A stretch of 64,000 nucleotides of DNA from UBA1546 sp049302185 (lineage in GTDB: Bacteria > Nitrospirota > Thermodesulfovibrionia > Thermodesulfovibrionales > UBA1546), in the NCBI GenBank assembly GCA_049302185.1, contig JBAQLV010000007.1, forward strand, positions 36,784-100,783, given 5' to 3'. Each line of letters starts with the position of its first letter. Positions within the stretch are counted from its first letter, which is position 1. Both the position numbers and the translations under genes were made by a program. The notes beneath the pieces were generated by a model. The model saw only the letters and a list, made by a program, of their open reading frames with translations, was not told where the DNA came from and searched no databases. Positions 26,101 through 35,400 of the stretch are shown here, in pieces.

Positions 26101-26341
26101 ACTCCGTGGTTGGCGCTTTGGCTTCGATGTAGCCGACAATCTGCTGCTTTCCGTCCCATATTCTAAAATCAGGATTTCCTGCATCTGTCTTTTTTGGAAG
26201 GGTGGTAATGTGAACTTGTTTTTTATTGATAGACGCAGCGTAGTTTTTAAGGAGTTCTTCGAGCGAGGAATAGTAACTTTCCTCTCTTGCATCTCCCCTT
26301 TTTGCAACATCGAATATTCGATTAAAGTATGATTTCAGCAT
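23183..26341 (-). CDS. Fused restriction-modification enzyme (type IIG / ISP-like, N6-adenine)
   Basis: This 1052-residue protein has an N-terminal nuclease-like region (NPDFRIWDGKQQIVGYIEAKA, PD-(D/E)XK spacing), a helical linker with RGVYYTPEPVVSYIVRS, the adenine methyltransferase motifs DPAAGTLTFLAEA (motif I) and GNPPYSG (motif IV), and a long C-terminal part likely to recognise DNA. No helicase motifs are seen, which argues for type IIG rather than full type ISP. One polypeptide would both methylate and cut at one asymmetric site. The frame is intact. Confidence 0.85.
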   Translation of the reverse strand: MLKSYFNRIFDVAKRGDAREESYYSSLEELLKNYAASINKKQVHITTLPKKTDAGNPDFRIWDGKQQIVGYIEAKAPTTEYLDQIETSGQLKRYLNIFPNLLLTNFFEFRLYRSGVLIDKVFIGRPYHIYKLKSVPLVENEQKFLNLLEKFFSFSLPKVYDAKNLATELAKRTRFLKDEVISQELEEEEKKGKGNILGFYKVFKEHLISGLTKEDFADLYSQTITYGLFAARTRTENGFNRKLAYDRIPKTIGILRDVFKFISLGELPQQMEWIIDDISEVLATTDVFNILDEYFSKHKGKDPVVHFYETFLAEYDPKMREKRGVYYTPEPVVSYIVRSLHHILKEHFDKKDGFASQSVTVLDPAAGTLTFLAEAAKLAVEEFTSKYGEGKRKGFIKEHILKNFYAFELMMAPYAIGHLKMSFLLEELGYKLQADDRFKLYLTNTLEMEELSQTELPGMISLSEESHLAGKVKKEQPILVVLGNPPYSGHSSNIGDWISKEIKAYFQVDGKPLGEKNPKWLQDDYVKFIRFAQWKIDQAGEGVLGFITNHSYLDNPTFRGMRQSLMQSFDEIYLLDLHGNSLKKEKCPDGSKDENVFDIQQGVSIALFIKKEGIVSPAARNDNKCKISHSELWGIREDKYAWLNKHDVKTTKWKTIKPKSEFYLFIPRDEGLLKQYETYPKITDIFPVNSVGIATARDNLTIKWTTNEVWTTILNFSKLDVETARQAYNLGKDVRDWKVEFAQKDLKESGMDKNNIVPILYRPFDIRHTYYTGKSRGFHCMPRPEVMRHLMRENLGLCVGRAGQVVGLEKPWNVVYVSENIVDLNLFYRGGESVCPLYIYQQKDKPKKRSLSSIMMLFEPQAEYGVKKPNLSPDLIEKLSKEFKKAPSPEQIFYYIYAVLYSNIYRTKYAEFLKIDFPKIPFTSDYKLFKKMSDYGERLVDLHLLKSAEIDKPIAKFQGKGNDKVEKLRYEKGKLYINNEQYFEGITQDIWEYQVGGYQVCDKWLKDRKGRALSLEEIKHYCKVVTVLKKTMEIQTKIDSVYPEVEKETIEF

Positions 26342-26396
26342 AATGTGTGTCTGCCAATCAAAACATATGGCATCATTTTATATTTATCAGTGCGGA

Positions 26397-26421
26397 ATGG
26401 TCAATAAGAAGTTATGACCAT
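26397..26421. other. Short hairpin between YjbQ and R-M genes
   Basis: ATGGTCA and TGACCAT are separated by 11 bases. It may be an operator or a stem-loop in the R-M leader; nothing else is recognised in the 103-base gap. Confidence 0.3.
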
Positions 26422-26444
26422 GCAGATAAAAGAAAGACTTAGTT

Positions 26445-26846
26445 TTATTTATCAGCTATAAGTTTTAGTGTTGCTCTTCTGTGGCGGGGGCCGTCAAACT
26501 CGCAGAAGTAAACTGCCTGCCATGTGCCGAGAACGAGCCTGCCCTCGTCAATGATAACAAGCTGTGATGTCCCAATAATGCTCGATTTTATATGCGCATC
26601 GGCGTTTCCTTCCCTGTGGGAGTAATTCATCTCCTGCGGGACAAGTCTGGTCAATGCATTCTGTATGTCGCGGTGTACTGAGGGGTCTGCACCTTCATTT
26701 ATTGTTACCGCTGCTGTTGTATGCGGAATATAGACATAGCATATTCCGCTCAGAATTCCTGCCTCTTTAATGACCTCATTAATCTTTTCGGTTATGTCAA
26801 TAAATTCGCTTCTCTGGCTGCTTCTTACATTTATATATCTAAGCAC
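26445..26846 (-). CDS. YjbQ/UPF0047 family protein
   Basis: The 133 residues match the YjbQ family, sometimes called secondary thiamine-phosphate synthase: YIPHTTAAVTINEGADPSVHRD holds the conserved His and Glu, followed by NADAHIKSSIIGTSQLVIIDE with a second conserved His and LGTWQAVYFCEFDGPR. The true substrate is unknown; thiamine-phosphate synthase activity is a weak in vitro side activity. Length is normal. It starts divergently from the lipoate ligase gene. Confidence 0.92.
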   Translation of the reverse strand: MLRYINVRSSQRSEFIDITEKINEVIKEAGILSGICYVYIPHTTAAVTINEGADPSVHRDIQNALTRLVPQEMNYSHREGNADAHIKSSIIGTSQLVIIDEGRLVLGTWQAVYFCEFDGPRHRRATLKLIADK

Positions 26847-26857
26847 CTATCCTCCAT

Positions 26858-26896
26858 CTAAACTCCAAACTCTTAACTCCTCACTTCTTATCTTCT
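26858..26896. repeat. 7-nt-period repeat array
   Basis: Units read AAACTCT, TAACTCC, TCACTTC, TTATCTT. It lies in the short divergent spacer between YjbQ and the lipoate ligase. Confidence 0.55.
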
Positions 26897-26933
26897 CTGT
26901 TATAATTATAACCGAAACCGCAACCTAAAAAAC

Positions 26934-27791
26934 ATGATAAATTACCACAAAACATGGCGTCTTATCAATTCGGGTCCGGGCAGCGCATCCTACAACATGG
27001 CGCTGGATGAGGCAATTGCTATTTCTGTCAGAAAAGGCAGTTCGCCGCCTGCACTGAGGCTGTATTCTTGGGACAGGCCATCCGTAACTCTTGGCTGCTT
27101 CCAGAAAATCAGAGAAATAAACACCGAATACTGCCGTGATGCATCAATCCCTGTTGTAAGAAGGCCTACAGGCGGGAGGGCAATACTTCACAATAAAGAA
27201 CTGACTTACAGCTTCTCTGTAAAAACTGATAATGCTTTATTTTCGAAAGGCATCTTTGACAGCTATGAAAAAATAAGCGCGGCTTTTTATCTTGCCCTAA
27301 AAAAGTTAGGTTTCTCGCCAGAAGTTAATATGAAGGAAAAAACTCAAAACTCAAAACTCAAAACTCAAAACTTTTCTTATAGCCCGCTTTGCTTTCAATC
27401 AGCATCTTACGGTGAGATAACCATTAACGGCAAAAAAGTGATAGGCTCTGCGCAAAAACGCTGGACTGACGGACTTTTGCAGCAGGGCTCAATACCGTAT
27501 TGTATCGACGAACTCAAAGTATTAAAAATCTTCAGGCTTCACTCTATTAAGGATATAAAAGGCGCAATGGCAGGACTTATGGAGGCAGTTCCAGATTTAA
27601 GCGATGAAAAGTTCAGGAATATAGTAAAGATTTCTTTTGAAGAGGCGTTTAATATAGAATTTATCTCATCTATTCCTTCTCAGGAAGAGGAGGTTCTTGC
27701 TCGGGAGCTTGATTCTGAGAAGTATCGGACAGAGGAATGGAATTTCCGGAAACAGGTTCAGTCCCTTCATCAGGCGTTTCAGAGAGCTTAA
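26934..27791 (+). CDS. Lipoate--protein ligase A family protein
   Basis: The 285-residue protein has the BPL/LplA fold signatures: SASYNMALDEAI, LRLYSWDRPSVTLGCFQ, VVRRPTGGRAILH and KVIGSAQKR with the catalytic Lys region. It should attach lipoate or octanoate to E2 and GcvH proteins; whether it acts as ligase or octanoyl transferase (LipM type) is open. Residues about 136-147 (KTQNSKLKTQN) come from a 7-nt-period repeat inside the frame. The last 122 bases overlap the 3' end of the converging membrane-protein gene; residues after EEWNFRK may be a repeat-free extension. Confidence 0.88.
   Translation: MINYHKTWRLINSGPGSASYNMALDEAIAISVRKGSSPPALRLYSWDRPSVTLGCFQKIREINTEYCRDASIPVVRRPTGGRAILHNKELTYSFSVKTDNALFSKGIFDSYEKISAAFYLALKKLGFSPEVNMKEKTQNSKLKTQNFSYSPLCFQSASYGEITINGKKVIGSAQKRWTDGLLQQGSIPYCIDELKVLKIFRLHSIKDIKGAMAGLMEAVPDLSDEKFRNIVKISFEEAFNIEFISSIPSQEEEVLARELDSEKYRTEEWNFRKQVQSLHQAFQRA
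27337..27376. repeat. 7-nt-period array (AAAACTC units) inside lipoate ligase gene
   Basis: Four AAAACTC units and one AAAACTT are tandem within the coding sequence and are read in frame as a polar Lys/Thr/Gln/Asn stretch. Confidence 0.85.
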
Positions 27792-28692
27792 CCTCAGTGG
27801 AAAAATAATATATAAATATTACAGCAACTATAACCAAGCCTAAATAGCTCTGTAGAGCATAAGAAACAATCTGATATGGGATAGCTATTATAGCGCCGAT
27901 TAGAGGTATCAGGCTAAACGGCGTGCCAAGAAGAATAAGAAGAAAGCTTGCGAGGATATATCCTCCAAAGGCAATGCAATAAAGCCATAATGCGGCAGGG
28001 TTGCGATATAGATATTTTATGGTGTCTTTTGTAGCCTGCCACAGCCCTGTTCCCTTAAGGACAATAGCGGCAGTCCCATACAATGTAAGGGCAATTGAGG
28101 AAATAATAAGAGCAAGTCCTATGCAGAACAACAAAAGTGAAAGGAATATCCCGAGGACAACAGCCAGTGTCGTTTCATACCCTTTGGCAATAGATATGAT
28201 AACTCCTATTCCTCCTGCAAAAACACCAAGAACAAAGGCAACCCCTAAAAATATAATTCCTATTATCGCAGTGAATCCGGCCAGCGGCCAAAAAAGCCGT
28301 TTACCCTCCGAAAAAAAGGTATTCATATTAAATCTGTCGGCGCTGTCCCTTACAGCCCTGCCTATCATGCCTGCGGAACCTCCAAAAACATAAAGTCCTA
28401 CCGAAGCCGCAACAAATAAATAGACAACAAAACTCACCACCAGCACAATAATGAATCCGAGATATTTTGTTATGATTTCTGAGGCATCTCTCATCGCCCC
28501 GAGGAGATTCTTGAACTCTGTCATCTCTGTAAGGTCAAGTCCGAATATCACAAAGGCAACAGCAAGCGGGATACCGACAAATACAAAAAACCCTATGCAG
28601 TTTACGAGCATCATGCCGAACTGGATCAGCACAAGCTGCCAGTTCTTGTTTACAAGCCTGAAACCATTTTTTATCGCATCGCTGTAGGTCAT
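27670..28692 (-). CDS. Multi-pass membrane protein of unknown function
   Basis: The 340 residues have about six hydrophobic segments (near 20-48, 75-105, 130-165, 175-205, 225-250, 255-295) and a polar, Pro/Glu-rich tail (TSQNQAPEQEPPLPEKE). The N-terminus MTYSDAIKNGFRLVNKNWQLV is like DUF4013 or glycerophosphoryl-diester-type membrane proteins, but I cannot assign a family. The tail is the part that overlaps the lipoate ligase gene tail to tail, so its composition may reflect the overlap. Confidence 0.75.
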   Translation of the reverse strand: MTYSDAIKNGFRLVNKNWQLVLIQFGMMLVNCIGFFVFVGIPLAVAFVIFGLDLTEMTEFKNLLGAMRDASEIITKYLGFIIVLVVSFVVYLFVAASVGLYVFGGSAGMIGRAVRDSADRFNMNTFFSEGKRLFWPLAGFTAIIGIIFLGVAFVLGVFAGGIGVIISIAKGYETTLAVVLGIFLSLLLFCIGLALIISSIALTLYGTAAIVLKGTGLWQATKDTIKYLYRNPAALWLYCIAFGGYILASFLLILLGTPFSLIPLIGAIIAIPYQIVSYALQSYLGLVIVAVIFIYYFSTEVKLSETPDEGTEPVSGNSIPLSDTSQNQAPEQEPPLPEKE

Positions 28693-28797
28693 GCTTTTTA
28701 TATTTTACACTAATTGACGAAATAGTTTACAAACATTTATACTTTTTTGTTAGTAGAAAATGTCATTATAAATGAATGCCGTTAGGGGTTTTTTAAG

Positions 28798-29559
28798 ATG
28801 AATGCATCAACAAAAAAGACAATACTCAAGATTAGCGGAAATTCTGTCACAAAGGCAGATGACGCGGTAGCCGTTGAAAAGAGGCTGAGAATACTTATAA
28901 ACGGTGAAGAGGTTATAAGCCTTTACTGCACTCCTTTTATGATAAGAGAGCTCGTGGTCGGCATACTCATGACAGAGGGTATTATTAAAGGTGAATGGTG
29001 CGCTGACAGGATGAGCATAGAATACGGTGATGATATTGTTGTCAACATAAATTCAGCAGACGCAGTCATCCCTAAAGAGAACAGGGTTATAACATCAGGC
29101 TGTATAGGCGGTATCACATTCGTAAAAAAAATGGAGGATGAAAAGATAACAGATGAATTTTCAATCGAGGCAAAGAGCCTTCTCAGCATCTTCAAGGAAT
29201 TCCAGCTCCGATCTGACCTTTACAGGCTTACGGGCTGTGTTCACAGCGCTGCGCTTTCAGACGGCAGGCATATTATTGCATTCGCAGAGGATATAGGAAG
29301 GCATAATGCGGTTGACAAGGTCATAGGATACTCCGTGCTTGAAAACATAGGTCTCGCAGGAAAGCTGATGCTCGCAAGCGGAAGGCTTTCATCTGAGATT
29401 GCGTCAAAATGCTCAAGATGGGGCATCCCGATAGTTGCAAGCAGGACAGCGCCAACGCATCTTGCGATTGAGATCGCAGAATTAAGGGGGATTACGCTTG
29501 TCGGATTTGTCCGTGGGGACAGGCTCAATGTTTATACGCATCCGCAGCGGATTAAATAA
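28798..29559 (+). CDS. fdhD: Formate dehydrogenase accessory sulfurtransferase FdhD
   Basis: FdhD passes sulfur from IscS to the molybdenum cofactor so that formate dehydrogenase becomes active. The 253 residues show VISLYCTPFMIRELVVGILM, a single catalytic Cys in the loop TSGCIGG, TGCVHSAAL and FAEDIGRHNAVDKVIG. Its presence implies a molybdenum or tungsten formate dehydrogenase elsewhere in the genome, and such enzymes often contain selenocysteine, which is relevant to the candidate selenoprotein at 9193. Confidence 0.94.
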   Translation: MNASTKKTILKISGNSVTKADDAVAVEKRLRILINGEEVISLYCTPFMIRELVVGILMTEGIIKGEWCADRMSIEYGDDIVVNINSADAVIPKENRVITSGCIGGITFVKKMEDEKITDEFSIEAKSLLSIFKEFQLRSDLYRLTGCVHSAALSDGRHIIAFAEDIGRHNAVDKVIGYSVLENIGLAGKLMLASGRLSSEIASKCSRWGIPIVASRTAPTHLAIEIAELRGITLVGFVRGDRLNVYTHPQRIK

Positions 29560-29564
29560 AAAGA

Positions 29565-30605
29565 GTGACAGTGTTTTCTTTTGAGGCGCTAATAAACAGT
29601 ATTGAAGACGCCATTGTTCTGTTTGACAGAAAGGCTGTGATAAAATTCGTGAACAGAACCGGTGAGGAGCTTTTAGGGAAAAGCCTGAAAGAAGTAACCG
29701 GGAAAAAGTTCAAAGAATTATTTTCGGAAGAAAAAACCATAGCAGGATTGATAAGAAAGTCCATATCTGAAGAACGTTCTTTCAGCGGCAGGGGGGTAAA
29801 TATAAACATCGGCAAAATGATAAACGCTGACTTTAACATCTCACCATTTTTTGTTCAGGGAGAAACTCAGGGCGCTGTCCTTTCGCTTAAGGAAAATATC
29901 GCCATTGTCGAGAGAGAGGATTACCAGTTTGATTCCCTGATATATCTTCTCGGCGCTTTAGCCCATGAGATTAAAAACCCTCTCGGAGGCATAAAAGGAG
30001 CAGCGCAGCTCCTGCGCCAAAAAACACAGACCGAAGGCATCGGTGAATACGCTAATCTTATAATCAAAGAGACGGACAGGTTGAATTCAGTACTTCAGAA
30101 TTATCTGACAATCTGCAAAAAACCGTCATTCCACTCGCTTAATATCCATGAGGTCTTGGAAAAGGCATTATCTATCATGGACATCCCGATAAAAGACAGG
30201 GGCATCATCTTGCAGAAGACGTATGACCTGAGCCTTCCGAGAGTTATGGGAGATGAAGGGAAACTGCTTCAGGTATTTCTGAATATAATAAAAAATGCCA
30301 TAGAGGCGATGAAAAAAGGAGGAAGCCTGACAGTCCTGACAGGTATATCAAGTGAATATGTGCGGCAGAAGGGCAAACCAAAACGCTGGGCTGTCACTTC
30401 CGTAAAGGACACAGGCGAGGGAATTCCTTCCGAGGATATTCCAAAAATATTTCTTCCGTTTTATACTAAGAAGAAGCACGGAACAGGCATAGGGCTTGCC
30501 CTGTCAAAAAAAATTGTCCTTGACCACAAGGGATTCATTAAGGTTGAAAGCCATCTTGACAAAGGAACCACATTTAATATTTATATACCTTTTGAGGGGA
30601 AATGA
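29565..30605 (+). CDS. PAS-domain sensor histidine kinase, NtrB-like
   Basis: The 346 residues comprise an N-terminal PAS domain (about 6-110, ALINSIEDAIVLFDRKAVI), the phospho-acceptor region LGALAHEIKNPLGGIKGAAQLL, and a HATPase domain with NIIKNAIEAM, DTGEGIPSEDIPKIFLPFY and GTGIGLALSKKI. No membrane segment is present, so it is cytosolic like NtrB. GTG at 29565 is used; GTG at 29571 is also possible. A sigma-54 response regulator follows, separated by a palindromic repeat, so they form one two-component pair. Confidence 0.9.
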   Translation: MTVFSFEALINSIEDAIVLFDRKAVIKFVNRTGEELLGKSLKEVTGKKFKELFSEEKTIAGLIRKSISEERSFSGRGVNINIGKMINADFNISPFFVQGETQGAVLSLKENIAIVEREDYQFDSLIYLLGALAHEIKNPLGGIKGAAQLLRQKTQTEGIGEYANLIIKETDRLNSVLQNYLTICKKPSFHSLNIHEVLEKALSIMDIPIKDRGIILQKTYDLSLPRVMGDEGKLLQVFLNIIKNAIEAMKKGGSLTVLTGISSEYVRQKGKPKRWAVTSVKDTGEGIPSEDIPKIFLPFYTKKKHGTGIGLALSKKIVLDHKGFIKVESHLDKGTTFNIYIPFEGK

Positions 30606-30674
30606 GAGTAAGATAGATATCTTAGTAAAACCCACACGAACCTTTGGCTCACAAAGGGGTATGAAAATTATCTT

Positions 30675-30769
30675 GTCATTCCCCGATTTAATCGGGGAAT
30701 CCAGTTCCTATGTCTTCTGGATTCGGAGCCTGCCCCCCACTTGATGCGGGGGTCAAGCCAGAGAATGAC
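30675..30769. repeat. GTCATTC...GAATGAC palindromic element
   Basis: GTCATTCCCCGATTTAATCG and its inner partner form one hairpin, CCCCCCACTTGATGCGGGGG another, and GAATGAC closes the element. It fills most of the 181-base gap between kinase and regulator genes. Confidence 0.75.
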
Positions 30770-30786
30770 ATTTTCGGAGCAAAACA

Positions 30787-32172
30787 ATGAACAAAGAAGT
30801 TCTGATAATTGACGATGATAAAAGCATAGCGTGGGTCATAGAGAAGGCTCTTGAACCGCAGGGCTATAAGATCGTCTCGCACACAAAACTCTCTTCAGGC
30901 ATGAAAGCCGTAAAAGACGAGCCGCAGGTCATACTGCTTGACCTTATCCTGCCTGACGGAAACGGCCTTGACGGGCTCCGCGAAATTAAATCATCCAATC
31001 CCGAGGCAACAGTGATAATGATAACAGCTCACGGGAAAATGGAAAGCACAATAGATGCGATGAAAGAAGGCGCTTATGACTATATTGAAAAGCCATTTGA
31101 TATTGAGGAACTCAAGATAGTCGTTGAAAAGGCATTTAAGGATATGGCATTGAGGGAAGAACTCAAAAAGTTCAAGGAGACAGAGGCAGAAGCGCCTGAG
31201 ATAGTGGGAAGAAGCGAAAAGATACTTAAGGTATTCAAAGAAATAGGAAGGGTTACGGCAAAGGACATTACGGTCCTCATAACAGGCGAAAGCGGAACCG
31301 GCAAAGAGCTTGTTGCAAAGGCAATACACCACAACAGCAAAAAAAGTTCCGGCCCTTTCATTGCAATAAACTGCGCATCAATGCCAAAAGACCTCATTGA
31401 GGCAGAGCTTTTCGGATGGGAGAAAGGCGCGTTCACAGGGGCAAAAGACAAACGCATCGGAAAGATAGAATCAGCAAGCGGCGGCACATTGTTCCTTGAC
31501 GAGATATCGGAACTTGACATGAACCTTCAGGCAAAACTTCTACGGTTTTTGCAGGACAATGAATTCAGTCCTCTTGGGAGCAACAAGGTTACAAAGGCAG
31601 ACATAAGGATAATAGGCGCAACAAACAAAAACCTGAAAGATGCCGTAAGCAAGGGGTTATTCAGGGAAGACCTCTATTATAGATTTAATGTTGTGCAGAT
31701 TAAACTGCCTTCATTAAGAGACCGCAGGGAAGATGTCCTTCTCCTCGCAAAGCATTTCCTCAAAGAGGCGCAGAAAAAATTCAATACAGGACAGAAAGAA
31801 CTCTCAAAAGAGGCAAAAGATTTCATAGCCAAGTATGACTGGCCCGGCAATGTCAGAGAGCTTGAGAACACAATAAAAAGCGCCTGTATTCTGTCAAACG
31901 GCACAACAATAGAAAAACGCGACCTACATGTGGATGAAGGGAACTCTTATTCAATAAAGGAATTCCTTGAGGATAAATTAAAGAAATATCTAAAAGACAT
32001 GACACAGCTTGAGACAGCGAACCTGCACACAACTGTAATGTCTGAGGTTGAAAAGGCTGTGATAAGCATTGTCCTTAAGGAGACAAAGGGCAATCAGCTT
32101 AAGGCAGCAAAGACTCTTGGCATTAACAGGAATACGCTGAGGACAAAGATAAAAGAATACAAGATAAAGTAG
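30787..32172 (+). CDS. Sigma-54-dependent response regulator, NtrC-like
   Basis: The 461 residues have a receiver domain (IDDDKS; phospho-Asp in VILLDLILPDGNG; Lys in IEKPFD), an AAA+ domain with Walker A GESGTGKE and the sigma-54 contact loop GAFTGAKD, and a Fis-type HTH at the C-terminus (LKAAKTLGINRNTLRTKIKE). It activates RNA polymerase carrying sigma-54. With the NtrB-like kinase it may govern nitrogen or another nutrient response; no target operator is visible here. Confidence 0.92.
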   Translation: MNKEVLIIDDDKSIAWVIEKALEPQGYKIVSHTKLSSGMKAVKDEPQVILLDLILPDGNGLDGLREIKSSNPEATVIMITAHGKMESTIDAMKEGAYDYIEKPFDIEELKIVVEKAFKDMALREELKKFKETEAEAPEIVGRSEKILKVFKEIGRVTAKDITVLITGESGTGKELVAKAIHHNSKKSSGPFIAINCASMPKDLIEAELFGWEKGAFTGAKDKRIGKIESASGGTLFLDEISELDMNLQAKLLRFLQDNEFSPLGSNKVTKADIRIIGATNKNLKDAVSKGLFREDLYYRFNVVQIKLPSLRDRREDVLLLAKHFLKEAQKKFNTGQKELSKEAKDFIAKYDWPGNVRELENTIKSACILSNGTTIEKRDLHVDEGNSYSIKEFLEDKLKKYLKDMTQLETANLHTTVMSEVEKAVISIVLKETKGNQLKAAKTLGINRNTLRTKIKEYKIK

Positions 32173-32289
32173 TTTCCGCTTCTGTCTTTCCCCTATAAAG
32201 CCGCAGTTTTGAAAAATGAAGATTGATAAGGATTTATGGTGAACGAGTAAACTCAGCGGGGGCTATCAGCCATCCGATAGTGACCTGCT

Positions 32290-32400
32290 CCTATGGTAGG
32301 CGGGGTTATTACTTCAACAATTCTGGAACTGGTTATATATCCTGCCATCTATATGCTGTGGAAAGGGAGAGAGTTTAAAAAAGAAACAATTCAAAATTAA
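32290..32400 (+). pseudogene. Relic of a CusA/CzcA-type metal efflux pump C-terminus
   Basis: The frame PMVGGVITSTILELVIYPAI followed by YMLWKGREFKK is the end of transmembrane helix 12 in heavy-metal RND pumps. Just upstream the frame is broken by TAG and TGA, and no further pump sequence is recognisable. The end runs into a 7-nt-period A+T repeat (32386-32424). The rest of the 307-base gap between the regulator and the R-M gene holds nothing else that I recognise. Confidence 0.7.
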
Positions 32401-32424
32401 AAATTCAATATTCAAAAAAATAAT
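32386..32424. repeat. 7-nt-period A+T-rich array
   Basis: Units read AATTCAA, AATTAAA, AATTCAA, TATTCAA. It carries the stop codon of the pump relic. Confidence 0.6.
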
Positions 32425-32479
32425 TTGACCTGTCTTTAACTAACCTCTATAATGTCTGAAATACTCTGTTCTGTTAAAT

Positions 32480-35400
32480 ATGGCAGACATCAATTCTTTC
32501 AGAGAAAAGCTCCAGTCCTTGATCGCAAAGTTCGAGAAGGACAAAGCCCACTATGTCTCGAAAGGCTATCCAGAAGCTCAGGTAAGGCTGGATTTCCTGA
32601 ATCCATTTTTCAAAGCCCTTGGCTGGGACATTGAAAACAAAGCGCAGAAACCTCCGCATGAACGGGATGTTATAGTTGAGCTTTCACCTGAGACAACAGG
32701 AAGGCCTGATTATAATTTCAGGATTAACGGAGCAACAAAATTTTTTGTTGAGGCAAAAGCGCCGTCTGTTGCCCTTGATGACATAAACCACATACTTCAG
32801 GCAAAAAGCTACGCATGGTCAACAAAAGAGGTTTATTTTGTAGTCCTCACTGATTTTGAAGAGTTCAGGCTTTATGACGCATCTTTAAAGCCAAATCCAA
32901 AATTCCCTGACGAAGGATTAATCCTCGGACTTAAACATACTGATTACCTCAATAACATAGAAAAACTTTGGGAGCTTTCAAAAGAGCGCATTGAACAGGG
33001 TTCTTTGGAAGCCCTATTGCCTAAGGATACAAAGAGCAAGAGGCTCAGAATTCCGCCTGATAAATCATTCCTTGAAGATTTAACAGGATGGAGGACAGAG
33101 CTTGCAAAGGACATCCACAAGAGAAATCCTGAATTTGATGTGAAGTTATTAAACGATGTTGTCCAGAAACTCCTCGACAGGATTATCTTCATCCGCATCG
33201 CAGAGGACAGAAGGATAAGGCCTGACAAGGAATTAATGGAGATTGTTGCCCTCTGGAAAGAAGAAGGCAAGAGAAAATCCATAATGAGCCATCTCCTTGA
33301 CCTCTTCCACGAAGTGAACGATGATTTAAATGGCGATATTTTTAAACCTCACGCATGTGAGAGAGCAGATGTTGATTCAAACCTCATTGCAGAGATTATA
33401 GAGAACCTCTATTTCCCGAAGAGCAGATACAGGTTTGATGCCATCGGCGTTGAACTCTTGGGAAGCATCTATGAGCGTTATTTAGGAAGCACGATAAGGG
33501 TAACTCCGCAGAGGGTGAAGGTTGAGGAAAAGCCGGAAGTAAGAAAAGCAGGAGGCGTCTATTACACTCCGAAATATATTGTTGATTACATTGTCAAAAA
33601 TACAGTCGGAAAACTCATTGAAGGCAAGACACCGAAACAGATAGAAAAAATAAAAATACTTGACCCTGCGTGCGGTTCAGGCTCATTCCTCCTTGGAGCA
33701 TATCAGTACTTGTTGGATTATCATCTTGAATATTATCGCAAGCATACAAAAGAGGCGCAGACACAATTCTTTGACTTTTACCATAAAGTAGGGCCGGAGG
33801 ACATGGCGCTGCCCTTACGCACAAAGGCGATGATATTAAGAAACAATATCTTCGGAGTTGACATTGACCCGCAGGCTGTTGAGATAACCATGATGAGCCT
33901 TTATCTGAAGGCATTGGAAGGCGAGCGCGGGATGCTTCCGAAAAAGCAGCACCTTCTTCCTCCTTTGAGCAACAACATCAAATGCGGAAACAGCCTTATA
34001 GGATATGACATATTTGAACAGGGGCAACTTTACGAAGGGACTGTCCCAGAATTACGGGGCGAAGGCCGTAGATTCGGGACTGTCCCTGTGGCTGGACTGT
34101 CTGATGAAGATAAATCCCGCATTAATCCCTTTGACTGGAATTCAAAGAGCGTGGGATTTGGGGAGATAATAAACCCCTCTCAGTCCCCCCTTGCCAAGGG
34201 GGGAAGTGAAGGGGGGTTCGATGTCGTAATCGGCAATCCGCCGTATGTGAGGCAGGAGATGATTGGGGAATTCAAAGATTATTTCAAGAATCACTATGAA
34301 GTTTTTCAGGGGACAGCCGATCTTTACGCCTATTTCATTGAGAAGGGAGTTTCGCTTTTAAATAAAAACGGAATCTTCAGCTATATTGTTGCCAACAAAT
34401 GGCTGCGGGCAAATTACGGCGAACCACTCCGCCATTGGATGAAGAAGCAGCGCATTGAGGAGATAACAGACTTTGGCGATTTGCCTGTTTTCGAAAGCGC
34501 AACAACTTATCCATGCATCCTGAGGATACGAAAGGGCTCTCCATCTGTCATTCCCGCTCGTCGGGAATCCGTCCGAAAGAAAGATTCTGGACAAGCCAGA
34601 ATGACAAAAGCATTGTCCTTTTCAGTTACACAGGTGAAGATGCTTAACTTTAACAACCTCTCCGACTATGTCTCAGAAAATTCCTTTGTAATCGAAAAGT
34701 CGTCCCTTGACGACAAAGGCTGGTCACTGGTCAATAAACAGTCTCAGAACCTTTTGAACAAATTGCGCAAAGCAGGTAGTCCGTTGGGTGAGTATGTAAA
34801 AGGAAAGATTTTCTATGGCATAAAGACAGGTCTTAATGAGGCGTTTGTCATTGATGAAGAGACAAAGAGACGTTTAATAAAAGAAGATTCTAAAAGCAAA
34901 GAACTGATTAAGCCATTTCTTTTGGGGCGTGATATAAAGCGGTATGAGTTACCGCAAAGCGAACGGTATTTGATTTTGATACCGAAAGGCTGGACGCGCG
35001 AACAAATCCGTCATTCCCGCGAAAGCGGGAATCCAGAGGAAGGAACTGGATTCCGTGTCAAGCACGGAATGACAGAATCAGGCGCATGGAAATGGTTCAG
35101 CGAAAATTATCCATCAATTGCCGCACACTTAGAACCGTTTACGGAAAAAGGTAAAAAGCGATACGACAAAGGCGAATACTGGTGGGAGTTGAGAACGTGT
35201 GATTACTATGAAGAATTTGAAAAGCCAAAAATAATAGTCCCCGCAATAGTAAAAAGTGCGTCATATGCCTTTGACAGAGAAGGTTTTTATTCCAATGATA
35301 AAACCACAATCATCTCTACTGATGATTTATATCTTCTCGGAATATTGAATTCAAAGGTTTCCGATTTTGTCATGCATTCCATCGCTTCGACAAAGCAAGG

